From Pseudomonas capsici (GTDB lineage Bacteria; Pseudomonadota; Gammaproteobacteria; Pseudomonadales; Pseudomonadaceae), in the NCBI RefSeq assembly GCF_017165765.1, contig NZ_JAFGZD010000003.1, positions 248,001 to 312,000 on the forward strand: a stretch of DNA of 64,000 nucleotides. Direction: 5' to 3'. This document shows, piece by piece, positions 9,775 through 18,763 of the stretch. Every line of letters begins with the position of its first letter. The first letter of the stretch is position 1. The notes below the pieces were generated by a model. That model saw only the letters and a list, made by a program, of their open reading frames with translations, was not told the DNA's origin and searched no databases. Both the position numbers and the translations under genes were made by a program.

Positions 9775-11376
9775 ATGCTGGCGTACAACCAAAAGAGCTT
9801 TCTTATCGTCGACGATTTTTCCGATTTTCGGAGTTCGGTCAGGTCGATGCTGCGTGAGCTGGGTGTCAAGGAAGTGGATACTGCCGACACCGGTGAGCAG
9901 GCCCTGCGCATGTGCTCGCAAAAGCGCTATGACTTCGTCTTGCATGATTTCAACCTGGGTGATGGCCGCAAGAACGGTCAGCAAGTGCTCGAAGACCTGA
10001 TGGTCGAAAGGCTGTTGAGTTACGAAAGCGTCTTTATCATGGTCACTGCCGAAAACAGTCAGGCCATGGTCATGAGCGCTCTTGAGTGGGAGCCCGATGG
10101 CTACCTGACCAAGCCTTTCAACCGTGCAGGCCTTGCCCAGCGTCTCGAAAAACTGGTGCAGCGCAAGACTCTGCTCAAGCCGATTCTGCAGGCCCTTGAC
10201 CGTCGCAAGCCGGCTGAAGTCCTGGCCGCCTGCAATACCCTTATTCAGCAGGATCCGCGCTTCGCGCCGCTGTGCCTGCGCTACAAGGCCGACGCTCTGC
10301 GTGACCTTAACCAGAACGAACCTCTGGAAAGCTTCCTCAAGACCATTCTGGCCGACCGCGCTACGCCCTGGGCCTATGGCGCGCTGGGTAACCTGTTGCT
10401 CAAGCGTGGCAAGGTGACCGAGGCGCAAGCGGTTTTCGAACAGGCCATCAAGGCGTTCCCGACCATGCCGGCATTGTTTGACGGCCTGGCCGAAGTGCTG
10501 GTGGCCCGTGGCGATGTCAAGCGTGCCCAGAGCGTGCTGGAAAACGCCGTACGCCTCTCGCCACTGGCGGTGCGTCGGCAAAAGCTGCTGGGCAAGCTGG
10601 CGCTGGGCAACGAAGATTTCGAGAGTGCATCGAAGGCTTATCGTCAGGCTGTTTCCCAGGGCCAGCATTCGCGCTTCAAGGACCCTGAAACCAATCTCGG
10701 CCTGGCCCACGCCTTGATCAGCAAGGGCGGCGATCAGGGGCTGGATGCGCGTACCCGTGTCGAGATCAACAACGCTCTGGGCGATGTGGCCAAGGAGCAC
10801 GGTGAAGACGAAGGCTTGCAAGTGCGTACTCGCTTGATGAAAGCGGCCAGCCTGCAGCATTCGGACCCTGAAATGGCTGCCAAGCTGACCGAACAGGCCA
10901 TGTCGCGCCTGGACAATATGGGGCAGTTTCTCAGTGCCGATGCGGCGCTGGTGGTTGCGACCCAGCTCAAGCAACTGGGTCAGGAAGGTGCCGGCGCAGG
11001 CGTGCTCAAGAACTGTGCGGAAATCTACGGCGATGACCCGGCTGTCATGAAAAACATCGCTGCCATCACCGATGATCCCGAGATTCTGGGTGCCAACAAG
11101 GCAGCCATCGATCTCAATATTCAGGGTGTGCGCAGCTACAAGGCCGGCAATCTCACCGAGGCGCAGGACATGTTCCGTCGTGCCTTGGCCTTGCAGCCCA
11201 AGAACATCAGTATTGCGCTGAACATGGCGCAGTCCTTGCTGCATCCGGGGCAGAACCTGGGCGAAGCAGGGCGTGAAGAGTGTCGTGCTACCCTGAAAAT
11301 GGTCGGCAAGATGCCCGATAGCGACCCTCGGTACGACCGTTATCAGAAACTCAAGGAAAGGGCGTTTGGCGCATGA
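9775..11376 (+). CDS. Response regulator with C-terminal tetratricopeptide repeats
   Basis: 533 residues from the ATG behind AGGAATCTGG; an in-frame upstream ATG at 9682 adds unconserved sequence. Residues 1-125 form a CheY-like receiver with the acidic pair Asp13-Asp14, phospho-acceptor Asp58 (LHDFNLGDG), Thr91 and Lys113 (TKPFN). From about residue 135 to the end the protein is alpha-helical with several TPR-like units (for example WAYGALGNLLLKRGKVTEAQ, and AGNLTEAQDMFRRALALQP near the end). There is no DNA-binding domain, so the output is probably protein-protein contact. It overlaps the next gene, a histidine kinase, by 4 nt, and the two should form one phosphorelay. Its place beside the flagellin-glycan and flagellar genes suggests, but does not prove, a motility role. 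Confidence 0.88.
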   Translation: MLAYNQKSFLIVDDFSDFRSSVRSMLRELGVKEVDTADTGEQALRMCSQKRYDFVLHDFNLGDGRKNGQQVLEDLMVERLLSYESVFIMVTAENSQAMVMSALEWEPDGYLTKPFNRAGLAQRLEKLVQRKTLLKPILQALDRRKPAEVLAACNTLIQQDPRFAPLCLRYKADALRDLNQNEPLESFLKTILADRATPWAYGALGNLLLKRGKVTEAQAVFEQAIKAFPTMPALFDGLAEVLVARGDVKRAQSVLENAVRLSPLAVRRQKLLGKLALGNEDFESASKAYRQAVSQGQHSRFKDPETNLGLAHALISKGGDQGLDARTRVEINNALGDVAKEHGEDEGLQVRTRLMKAASLQHSDPEMAAKLTEQAMSRLDNMGQFLSADAALVVATQLKQLGQEGAGAGVLKNCAEIYGDDPAVMKNIAAITDDPEILGANKAAIDLNIQGVRSYKAGNLTEAQDMFRRALALQPKNISIALNMAQSLLHPGQNLGEAGREECRATLKMVGKMPDSDPRYDRYQKLKERAFGA

Positions 11377-12065
11377 GTGACAAACAGAACGGACTCGATT
11401 TCTCGATGGTGATCGCTTCCACTGTCCATGACATGAAGAACTCACTGGCGACCCTGACTCAGGCCCACAGCGAGTGGCTGGCGCAGCTCCCTGGAGAGCA
11501 GCGCAGTGCACCCGAAAACGGTGTGATCGATTACGAGTTCGCCAACCTCAATGGCATGCTGGTGCAACTGCTCGGTATCTACAAACTGGGCGTCAATCAA
11601 CTGCCATTGCGTCCCGATTATCACGAACTGGATGATTTCATCGAAGCACAACTGGCTCATCACCAGGAAGTGCTGGGCAGTCGTGGCATTGCCGCCAACT
11701 ATGTCGTGGACGCCCTGAGCCCGCTGGGTTTCTTCGACCGCGAACTGATCGGTTCGGTGGTAGCCAATATCATCGTCAACGCCATTCGATTTGCCCGTGA
11801 GGAAATCGTGATCAGTGCAAGTGAAGAGGATGGCCAGTTGAAGATCGTCATCAATGACGACGGTCCGGGCTATCCGGCGCACATGATCGAGAATCAGGAC
11901 GATTATGTTCAGGGCATCAACCAGAGCACCGGCAGTACCGGGCTTGGCCTTTACTTCGCCGCACATATTGCCCGTCTGCATGAGCGCAATGGTGTGCGGG
12001 GGCGTATCGAGATTGCCAATGGCGGTGTGCTGGGTGGCGGGAAGTTCAGTCTTTATCTGCCTTGA
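11373..12065 (+). CDS. Soluble sensor-less histidine kinase
   Basis: 230 residues with no membrane segment and no separate sensor domain. The phospho-accepting His19 lies in VHDMKNSLA, an H-box of the HDxxN kind. An N-box (NIIVNAIRFA), G1 (NDDGPGYP) and G2 (STGSTGLGLYF) complete a HATPase_c domain. The start codon overlaps the stop of the receiver-TPR gene (ATGA), so the two are co-translated. The signal input is presumably a bound partner protein rather than a built-in sensor. Confidence 0.88.
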   Translation: MSDKQNGLDFSMVIASTVHDMKNSLATLTQAHSEWLAQLPGEQRSAPENGVIDYEFANLNGMLVQLLGIYKLGVNQLPLRPDYHELDDFIEAQLAHHQEVLGSRGIAANYVVDALSPLGFFDRELIGSVVANIIVNAIRFAREEIVISASEEDGQLKIVINDDGPGYPAHMIENQDDYVQGINQSTGSTGLGLYFAAHIARLHERNGVRGRIEIANGGVLGGGKFSLYLP

Positions 12066-12152
12066 TAACTTTTTGACACCCCATACGGATTTTCAATTTT
12101 TCCCTTCTGTTATCTGCGCCGGTTTTTTGTCTTTCTCTCCTTCTGGCTTTTC

Positions 12153-12186
12153 AGAGCATGCTCCATACCCCCATGGAACATGCTCT
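12153..12186 (+). promoter_or_regulatory. Hairpin between the kinase gene and the acyl carrier protein gene
   Basis: A 14-bp near-perfect stem (12153-12166 with 12173-12186, one mismatch) with a 6-nt loop. No T run follows, so it may be a weak terminator, an mRNA-stability element or an operator at the upstream edge of the glycan island. Confidence 0.45.
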
Positions 12187-12293
12187 GAATCCGCGTAAAA
12201 CGGGCTTGGTTCGATTATTGCTTTGCCCCCTTAAATGCGCGCGAAGTCCATCTTCACGGCACTCATCCGATTTTTGCTTGTGGAGTATTGGCA

Positions 12294-12500
12294 ATGGAAG
12301 ACAAGGTTCTGAGGTTGATGGAAGAAGCCATGGAGGCCGATGAAGGCACGCTGAGCATGGGGCAGTCTCTTGATTGGGACTCGATTGCAGTGGTTACTTT
12401 CATGGCGCTGGCCGACGAACACTTTGGCAAGACACTTGCGGCCAGCCGATTGAGCAACTGCCGCAGTGTTGATGACGTCGTCAACCTTGTAAACGGATGA
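12294..12500 (+). CDS. Acyl carrier protein of the glycan island
   Basis: A 68-residue acidic protein. The ATG follows GGAG at 8 nt. The phosphopantetheine site is Ser in LDWDSIAVV, the DSx motif of acyl carrier proteins, in the usual position at the start of helix 2. Together with the ketoreductase and KASIII genes downstream it makes a dedicated short-chain fatty-acid module. By analogy with P. syringae flagellin glycosylation, I infer it carries the acetoacetyl/3-hydroxybutyryl group destined for the amino sugar. Confidence 0.85.
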   Translation: MEDKVLRLMEEAMEADEGTLSMGQSLDWDSIAVVTFMALADEHFGKTLAASRLSNCRSVDDVVNLVNG

Positions 12501-12702
12501 GATTTTTTGCGACGTGCAACAAGGCATCTTCATGCCTGGGGTGCGGCGTGAATATGGATTTTTTCCCTCTGATCATACCGCTTTCCCGGTGCATGAGCCC
12601 CGAAGCTGACGGGGATTGATCTGCAGGATATTCAGGGGGAGAGTTGTAAGACTGTCGAATACATGAGTCAGCCCGGTTGTGTATTCAAATAAGGAAAGAT
12701 AA

Positions 12703-13464
12703 GTGGAAACCAATCCTTTTTCACTGAACAACAAGTTCATCATGGTAACTGGGGCATCGTCCGGTATCGGGCGACAAGTTGCCATCTGGCTCAGTCAACA
12801 AGGGGCTCGTATCGTACTGGTGGCCAGGAACGAAGAGCGACTGGAAGCCACGAAAGCTGAAATGCATGGAGAACACCATATCATCGAGCCTTTCGATTTC
12901 CTGAGCGGACAGGATATCTCGGGCTGGATGAAGAAAATCACTCTGGCGTACTCTCCTCTCGATGGTCTGGTTCATGCGGCTGGTGTGCAAATGCCTCTCC
13001 CTATCCGTGCCCAAGGGCTTGAACAGTGGGATAAGTTGTTTGCGATCAATGTCAGATCCGGTTTCTCCCTGATCAAGGCATTCCGACAGAAAGGCGTCTG
13101 TGCGCAGGCGTCCAGCATCGTACTTTTGTCTTCAGTCATGGCTCAGGCTGGACAACCTGCATTGGTGGGATATTGCGCAACCAAAGGCGCGGTTGAATCA
13201 ATGGTGCGCGCTGCAGCCCTGGAGCTGGCGCGTGAGGGAATACGTGTGAATTCAGTGGCTCCTGGTGTGGTGAGAACTGAAATGACGCAGAAGCTGGAAG
13301 ATCTTGTCGGTACAGACTCAATGGGGCTTGTCGAGCAGAAGCATGCCTTGGGTTTTGGTCATCCTCTGGATATAGCTTATGCGATCAATTATCTGTTATC
13401 GCCTGCTGCCCGTTGGGTAACGGGAACTTCATTGGTTGTAGACGGCGGATACCTTGCAGAATGA
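12703..13464 (+). CDS. SDR-family 3-oxoacyl-ACP reductase-like protein
   Basis: 253 residues from a GTG start behind AAGGA. A classical short-chain dehydrogenase: TGASSGIG cofactor motif (residues 16-23), catalytic Ser143/144, Tyr157 and Lys161 (YCATK), and FabG-like RVNSVAPGVVRTEM and VTGTSLVVDGG. Between an ACP gene and a KASIII gene, the likely reaction is NADPH reduction of acetoacetyl-ACP to 3-hydroxybutyryl-ACP. A reductase of this type belongs to the viosamine island described for P. syringae; I do not assign a symbol. It overlaps the acyltransferase gene by 4 nt. Confidence 0.85.
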   Translation: METNPFSLNNKFIMVTGASSGIGRQVAIWLSQQGARIVLVARNEERLEATKAEMHGEHHIIEPFDFLSGQDISGWMKKITLAYSPLDGLVHAAGVQMPLPIRAQGLEQWDKLFAINVRSGFSLIKAFRQKGVCAQASSIVLLSSVMAQAGQPALVGYCATKGAVESMVRAAALELAREGIRVNSVAPGVVRTEMTQKLEDLVGTDSMGLVEQKHALGFGHPLDIAYAINYLLSPAARWVTGTSLVVDGGYLAE

Positions 13465-14102
13465 ATATGAATAAACTGATCATTGTCGGCGCGGGTGGAT
13501 TTGGACGGGAAGTTCATCAGTGGCTTGAAGACTGGGTGGCCTGTCATGAGGGCTGGGCCATTGCAGGCTTTATCGATGACCTCAAAAAAGATCTTGGCGA
13601 CAAGAAAGGGTATTCGCCCATTCTTTCTACGATCGATGCGTATGAGCCTGGTCCTGACGAGTATCTGGTTTGTGCAATAGGAATACCTTCCGGTAAAAGA
13701 TTGGTCGTAGAGAAGTTGAAGAGCAAGGGAGGCAGGTTTTTTACGCTTGTTCACCCTAAAGCGATTGTCGGTAGAAATGTGGTTATCGGCGAAGGCACGA
13801 TTGTTTGCCCTCTCTCGACACTGACGGTTGATATTGAAGTGGGGCCGTTCGTCACAGTGAATCTATCCTGCACCGTTGGGCATGATGCTCGTATCGGCGG
13901 GTTTGTCACACTCAGTCCGCATTGCGATGTCAATGGCAACGTTACTCTGGATGAAGAAGTATTTGTCGGTACCGGGGCAACCATGATCCCGGGTGTTCAC
14001 GTAGGGGAAAAGGCTATCATCGGGGCTGGCAGTGTTGTTGTCCGCTCGGTATCCCCTGGACAGACGGTCCTGGGTATACCTGCCAAACGTATTTCAGGGT
14101 GA
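13461..14102 (+). CDS. vioB: NeuD/PglD-type sugar N-acyltransferase (VioB-like)
   Basis: 213 residues. The start ATG overlaps the preceding stop (ATGA); a second ATG two codons on is also possible. The N-terminal Rossmann-like part (KLIIVGAGGFGREVHQWL) is followed by a left-handed beta-helix of hexapeptide repeats. The catalytic His sits in SCTVGHDARIGG, and the closing loop is VLGIPAKRI. PglD/NeuD/VioB proteins acylate the 4-amino group of nucleotide-linked 4-amino-6-deoxy sugars. Given the ACP, reductase and KASIII beside it, the acyl donor is probably 3-hydroxybutyryl-ACP or -CoA rather than acetyl-CoA. The symbol is by analogy with the P. syringae viosamine island. Confidence 0.75.
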   Translation: MNMNKLIIVGAGGFGREVHQWLEDWVACHEGWAIAGFIDDLKKDLGDKKGYSPILSTIDAYEPGPDEYLVCAIGIPSGKRLVVEKLKSKGGRFFTLVHPKAIVGRNVVIGEGTIVCPLSTLTVDIEVGPFVTVNLSCTVGHDARIGGFVTLSPHCDVNGNVTLDEEVFVGTGATMIPGVHVGEKAIIGAGSVVVRSVSPGQTVLGIPAKRISG

Positions 14103-14107
14103 ATGTC

Positions 14108-15124
14108 ATGGGCACCTATGCTCGCATCGCACACATAGAGTACGAGTTGCCTGTCCAGTCGCTGGATAATGAAGCGTTGGCCAGGGATTTTCCCGAATGG
14201 GACGTGGACAAGATCTTCCAGAAAACCGGTATCAATCAGCGCCATATCGTTGATGAGTCCGAAACGGCATCGGATCTGGCGTTTCGTGCGTGCGAGAAGT
14301 TATTTGCCAGTACCGATATCCAGCGCAGTGATATCGATGCTCTGGTCTATTGCACGCAGAGTCCGGATTACTTGTTGCCAGCCACGGCTTGTATCCTGCA
14401 GCATCGTTTGCAGTTGCCCACGACCTGTGCGGCTTTCGATTTCAATCAGGGGTGTTCCGGTTTCATTTATGGGCTCGGAATCGCCAAGGGGCTGATCGAG
14501 TCCGGGCAATGCAGGAACGTACTGCTGGTAACGGCAGAAACCTACAGCCGTTACATTCACCCCCAAGACAAGAGTGTGCGTACCCTGTTCGGCGATGCTG
14601 CAGCGGTGACTTTGCTTTCTGCCAGCACGGACGGTCCGTTTCTGGAGCGCTTCCGTTATGGGAGCGATGGCTCCGGAGCAGACAACCTGATTGTTCCTGT
14701 TGGTGGTGCCCGCAGGCCGTCAGCGAAAAACCCGCAGCTTGAGGCTTATGGCGATGACAGCGGTAATGTCCGTACCGATGCCGACCTCTACATGAACGGC
14801 CCGGCCATTTTCGAGTTCTCGATGACGCAGGTTCCCCAGTTGTTTGCTTCGTTGTTCGACGAAGAGGTGGGTGTTCCTGACATTGATCTTTTTGTCTTCC
14901 ATCAGGCCAACCAGTTCATGCTCGATGCGTTGCGCCGACGTTTGAAATTGCCTGCCGAAAAGTTTGCCATGGCGTTTCAGCATTGCGGCAATACGGTGTC
15001 ATGCACGATTCCGATTGCTCTGAAAGAGTCCATGAACAAGGGGGTTCTCAAGCAGGGAGATCTCGTCGCGGCCGTAGGCTTCGGTGTGGGATATTCCTGG
15101 GGAGCCTGTTTGATCCGCTGGTGA
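14108..15124 (+). CDS. 3-oxoacyl-ACP synthase III (KASIII/FabH-like) of the glycan island
   Basis: 338 residues from the ATG with AGGGTGA five nt upstream; a GTG three codons earlier is weaker. The catalytic triad is intact: Cys116 in FNQGCSGFIYGL, His265 in VFHQAN, and Asn295 in HCGNTVS. KASIII enzymes condense acyl-CoA with malonyl-ACP, so acetyl-CoA would give acetoacetyl-ACP, the substrate for the upstream reductase. The gene ends the plus-strand half of the island and converges on the glycosyltransferase. It corresponds by role to the KASIII gene (VioS) of the P. syringae viosamine island. A second KASIII lies just before fliC. Confidence 0.88.
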   Translation: MGTYARIAHIEYELPVQSLDNEALARDFPEWDVDKIFQKTGINQRHIVDESETASDLAFRACEKLFASTDIQRSDIDALVYCTQSPDYLLPATACILQHRLQLPTTCAAFDFNQGCSGFIYGLGIAKGLIESGQCRNVLLVTAETYSRYIHPQDKSVRTLFGDAAAVTLLSASTDGPFLERFRYGSDGSGADNLIVPVGGARRPSAKNPQLEAYGDDSGNVRTDADLYMNGPAIFEFSMTQVPQLFASLFDEEVGVPDIDLFVFHQANQFMLDALRRRLKLPAEKFAMAFQHCGNTVSCTIPIALKESMNKGVLKQGDLVAAVGFGVGYSWGACLIRW

Positions 15125-15142
15125 AAAGCATCTGAAAAGAAA

Positions 15143-15160
15143 GGGCATCTTCAGATGCCC
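15143..15160. terminator. Hairpin between convergent KASIII and glycosyltransferase genes
   Basis: GGGCATCT-TC-AGATGCCC, an 8-bp perfect stem flanked by A-rich sequence on the left and CTTTC on the right. It lies in the 44-bp gap between convergent genes and probably ends transcription in both directions. Confidence 0.65.
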
Positions 15161-15168
15161 CATCTCTT

Positions 15169-18100
15169 TCAGCTCAGCCAGGCATCGCGCCAGGTTTGCA
15201 GGTGAGCTTCATCCAGCATCCAGTGCCGAGTGACCTCGTGTTTCAATGCGTTACCCATTCGCGCACAGACATCCAACTGATCTATGTGCGCATTGATGGC
15301 CTCGATCCAGGCAGCGGTTTCATTCTTGACTCGCGTAACCGGCAGGCTGCCCTGATAACACAGGATGTCGCTGCAAATGACCGGGAAGCCGCAAGCTCCG
15401 AACTCGAGCAGAGATACCGCGCTTTTGCTCTGGTTGATCAGGTGTGGCTGAGCCGGGGCCAGGATCAGATCCAGATCCAGGCTGGCCAATGCGCCAGGGT
15501 ACAGAGCGCCTTCAACAGGGGATCGCAGTTCGTGGATATAGGGTTTCAGCCACCTTGTACAAGGCCCCATGATGACCCACTCAACCTTGTCGGCCAGTGC
15601 TTTAATCACGCCTGAAAGCATCAACAGGTCGGCCTGCTGGTGAGCGCTGCCAACCCAGCCTACACGTGGCTTGTTGCGTGTCCTGCGCTGGCTTTCCAGA
15701 TTCCGCCAGGTATCAGGTGACAGCCTGGTTTCGATGATCTGCACGTTCGGATGAACGTCCTGAAGCAGTTCGGCCAGCGCCGGGGTCGGTACAGTTACCC
15801 GGTCCACCCTTGCCAGGGTGTATTGCAACGAGGCTTGTATCGCGGCAAGCGGCGCGGCGTTTTTATCGATCTCATTGAAAGCGGGATATTCAGGCAGGTC
15901 GTAGATCACCAGGGCGTTGGTGTGGTCCTTGATGGCGTTGATTCTGCCCATTGCGCTTTCGTTGACCGGCCCTTGAATCACGACCGAATCCGGACTGAGT
16001 CGGGCGATTTCTGCCAGCGCAAGAGGGGAGTGTTCAACGATGGCATCGACCTTTTGCCCGGTGCGTAGCCCTTGCAGAGGATCAATGATCCGGTTGCCTG
16101 TGCTGCCACGATTGCCGGGTTGTGCAAGTACCACGGGCAGCGGGCGATGTATCAGTGGTCGCCAGCTCAACTCAGGGTTGTTCTGGGTGACGAAGCCGGA
16201 GGTCTGCAACGCCAGGTTCTTGTTGTAGGCCGGGTCCCAGGCCATGTAATGCAGCCACCTGTGGTAGAGAGCGCGAGTGGCGAAGTCCAGTTGCTGGGCA
16301 TCGGCTTCGATGGTCACGGGTCTGAGCGCCAGGATCGAGTGAGGAGTCCAGACCACCAGATGCCCGGTGTCGCGAACCTTCAGGCACAGGTCGACATCGT
16401 TGAAGTGCTCATGGAACAGATGCTCGTTCAGACCCTGAACATCGTCATAAAGAGACTTGCGCACGATCAGGCATGAACCGCTGACGGCGCTGTAGTTCTG
16501 GTCCGTATCCAGTCGTTGCGCCTGGCTGGCACAGGACGCCAGTTCTTTGGAGGTCACCGCGCCTGCTGTACCGTTGAGACCGAGAATGATGCCTGCCTGC
16601 ACGACGTTTCCATCGGGCGAAACCATTTTGGCACCCACGACCCCGACCTCGGGTCGCAGCGCGTGATTGAGCAGGTTGTCCAGCCAGTCTCTCTGGATGA
16701 TCGAGGCATTGCTGGCCAGCATCAACAGGTAGTCGCCCCTGGCGTTGCGGGCGGCAGAGTTGAAGAGTGCCGATGTGCTCAGCGTTTCTTCATGGCGCAG
16801 GATGCGGATTCTGTCCGACTGCATCGACTCGATGGTCGCCAGCCATTCGAGGGTCTGAGGCGACTGACTGTTGTTGTCGGCAACCAGAATTTCATAGTGG
16901 GGGTAGATCGTGTTTTCCAGGATGCTTTCGATACACGGCAGCAGGGTATCCAACTGGTCTTGTGAGATGACGAGAACGGAAACCAGAGGCTGATCGGTCT
17001 GGCCGTATTCGATGCGGTAATGGCCTCCCTCGGTGGCATGAACCGCGCCGTTGACATAGCCACGTGCAAGCAGATGGCGTTGCAGTGTATTGGCTTCGTC
17101 ATAGTTGTGCAGGTGGTGCCTTTGCGGCGCTATGACCAGCGGCTCGGAGGCATGCACGAACTCGGTGAATCCGGCATCTTCGATCATGCGCAGAATCAGG
17201 TCCAGCTCCAGGGCATTGGCATACGCTGGATCGAACCCGCCCACGGCCAGGGCCTTGTTCCGATTGAACAGCCAGTGGCGGCTGGTTGCTGAAGGGCAGG
17301 ACAGCAGATAGTCCAGGCTGAAGTCTGGACGAAACGCGAGGCTGGCACCGCTCTTTGCATCCAGAGCCACTTCATCGCCAAACAGGGCGCAGGCATCCGG
17401 CGCTTCGATCAGCTTCATGACGGCACACAGCAGGCCGCTCTGGGTGAAGGTCGTGCCTGCGTCGACCAGAATCCACCAGTCATGGACGTTTTCCTGCATC
17501 AGGCCATTGAGGACTGTTGCGCGATTTTCCAGATCGGCAGACAGCCATGGCAATTGAGCCTGGAGCGGGGTTTGCGTCGACTGATCGTAGTCGGCAAGGA
17601 TGAAGACCTTGAGTCTGTCCAGCAGTGGCGCTTCGGAGGCCAGGCTTTGCAGAGTGCTCAGAACACTTTCGGGTTGATTGTTGAAGTCCGAAACGACAAT
17701 CGCGACCGAGGGGCCGCCATCATGGCTGCTCAGGTAGTCCGCAAGCAGTGAGTGCTCGGCTGGCGATGGTCGGCGTTTGCCCAGCCAGCCTGCGACTTGC
17801 GTATTGCGCTGGGTGGCTTCGGGTCTTCTGTCGAAGTGGGCGCGCAGATCAAGTTCCTGAATATTGTCGCGCTGGGACAGCGGAGCGATCTTGACCTTGT
17901 CGTTGAGCCCGTCGGGACGAACCCAGCCCAGTTCGCGGGTAATGCGGTAGTGATTGGCATGCCCTTCGCGGGGGCGTGTCGGATCGATGCGAAACTCTTC
18001 ACTGCTCTGCTGATCCGAAACGCGGAAATATGAAAGTGTCCTTGCAAGCATGGCCAGGTTGCCCTGGCGCAGCAGTTTCAGATAGAGCGCGACATCGCCC

Positions 18101-18690
18101 AGTCCCCAGATCAATGTCTGGTTGAGCGACATGATGTCTTGTCCGAAAGCGAGTACATCCTCGCGACGGCACATGACCGAGCTGGGCTCGCCCACGAAGT
18201 TGATAGGATTCTGGGAAAGAAACGAAACCAGCTCCGGACCGTCCAGAACGACGTTTTTTCCGAAGGGGTTGAGGGTGGCCAGATTGTCGGGCAGCAGATC
18301 GCCGTTGCTGTCGATTCTCTTTCGTGTGGCGGACACAAGCTTGATGTCCGGGCTGTCATGCAGCACATCGAACTGCAGGCGTACGCAATCCGGGACGAGG
18401 ATGTCATCGTCGTAGAGAAACTTGATGTATTCACCACGGGCCTGGCTGATGCCGTATGCAAGATTGTGTGGTTCGCCCAGTGAGGTGGCATTTTTCAGAT
18501 AGTGAATGGGCCAGCGGCTGTCAGGGCTGAGCTTGTCGACAATATTTTTTATGCCGTCATCCCGGCAGTCATCGCAGACAAGAATTTCGATCTCGTCATG
18601 GTTCTGTCGCAGTGCGCTGGCAAGCGCTGCTTCAAAAAAGGCAGGCTTGTAGGCGGGAATAACAATACTGACCAGGCGTGAAGAGCTCAT
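15169..18690 (-). CDS. Multidomain glycosyltransferase, Fgt1-like (viosamine transferase candidate)
   Basis: 1173 residues, cytoplasmic. The N-terminal GT2 domain starts VSIVIPAYKP and has the metal-binding FLYDDDIL. A second GT2-like region follows (SVAIVVSDFNN), then a third (PLVSVLVISQDQLDTLL with ADNNS). The last ~250 residues look like a GT-B glycosyltransferase (KPRVGWVGSAHQQADLLML, SLLEFGACGFPVICSD). The same order and many of the same phrases occur in Fgt1 at 46155-49733, so the two are paralogues. As the last gene of the aminotransferase-methyltransferase operon, it is the best candidate to add the modified viosamine cap to rhamnosylated flagellin (VioT role). The acceptor is inferred. 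Confidence 0.85.
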   Translation of the reverse strand: MSSSRLVSIVIPAYKPAFFEAALASALRQNHDEIEILVCDDCRDDGIKNIVDKLSPDSRWPIHYLKNATSLGEPHNLAYGISQARGEYIKFLYDDDILVPDCVRLQFDVLHDSPDIKLVSATRKRIDSNGDLLPDNLATLNPFGKNVVLDGPELVSFLSQNPINFVGEPSSVMCRREDVLAFGQDIMSLNQTLIWGLGDVALYLKLLRQGNLAMLARTLSYFRVSDQQSSEEFRIDPTRPREGHANHYRITRELGWVRPDGLNDKVKIAPLSQRDNIQELDLRAHFDRRPEATQRNTQVAGWLGKRRPSPAEHSLLADYLSSHDGGPSVAIVVSDFNNQPESVLSTLQSLASEAPLLDRLKVFILADYDQSTQTPLQAQLPWLSADLENRATVLNGLMQENVHDWWILVDAGTTFTQSGLLCAVMKLIEAPDACALFGDEVALDAKSGASLAFRPDFSLDYLLSCPSATSRHWLFNRNKALAVGGFDPAYANALELDLILRMIEDAGFTEFVHASEPLVIAPQRHHLHNYDEANTLQRHLLARGYVNGAVHATEGGHYRIEYGQTDQPLVSVLVISQDQLDTLLPCIESILENTIYPHYEILVADNNSQSPQTLEWLATIESMQSDRIRILRHEETLSTSALFNSAARNARGDYLLMLASNASIIQRDWLDNLLNHALRPEVGVVGAKMVSPDGNVVQAGIILGLNGTAGAVTSKELASCASQAQRLDTDQNYSAVSGSCLIVRKSLYDDVQGLNEHLFHEHFNDVDLCLKVRDTGHLVVWTPHSILALRPVTIEADAQQLDFATRALYHRWLHYMAWDPAYNKNLALQTSGFVTQNNPELSWRPLIHRPLPVVLAQPGNRGSTGNRIIDPLQGLRTGQKVDAIVEHSPLALAEIARLSPDSVVIQGPVNESAMGRINAIKDHTNALVIYDLPEYPAFNEIDKNAAPLAAIQASLQYTLARVDRVTVPTPALAELLQDVHPNVQIIETRLSPDTWRNLESQRRTRNKPRVGWVGSAHQQADLLMLSGVIKALADKVEWVIMGPCTRWLKPYIHELRSPVEGALYPGALASLDLDLILAPAQPHLINQSKSAVSLLEFGACGFPVICSDILCYQGSLPVTRVKNETAAWIEAINAHIDQLDVCARMGNALKHEVTRHWMLDEAHLQTWRDAWLS

Positions 18691-18763
18691 CGCAATACCA
18701 CATGTGAAGAGGATAGGGAGGACCGGCCGTTAAACGGGGTCGGTGCAAGTGGGCAGGCTTCGC

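Noticed and set aside
9727..11511. 594-codon minus-strand open frame opposite the TPR response regulator
   Set aside because: Antisense shadow in GC-rich DNA. The plus-strand protein has complete receiver motifs and a proper ribosome site.
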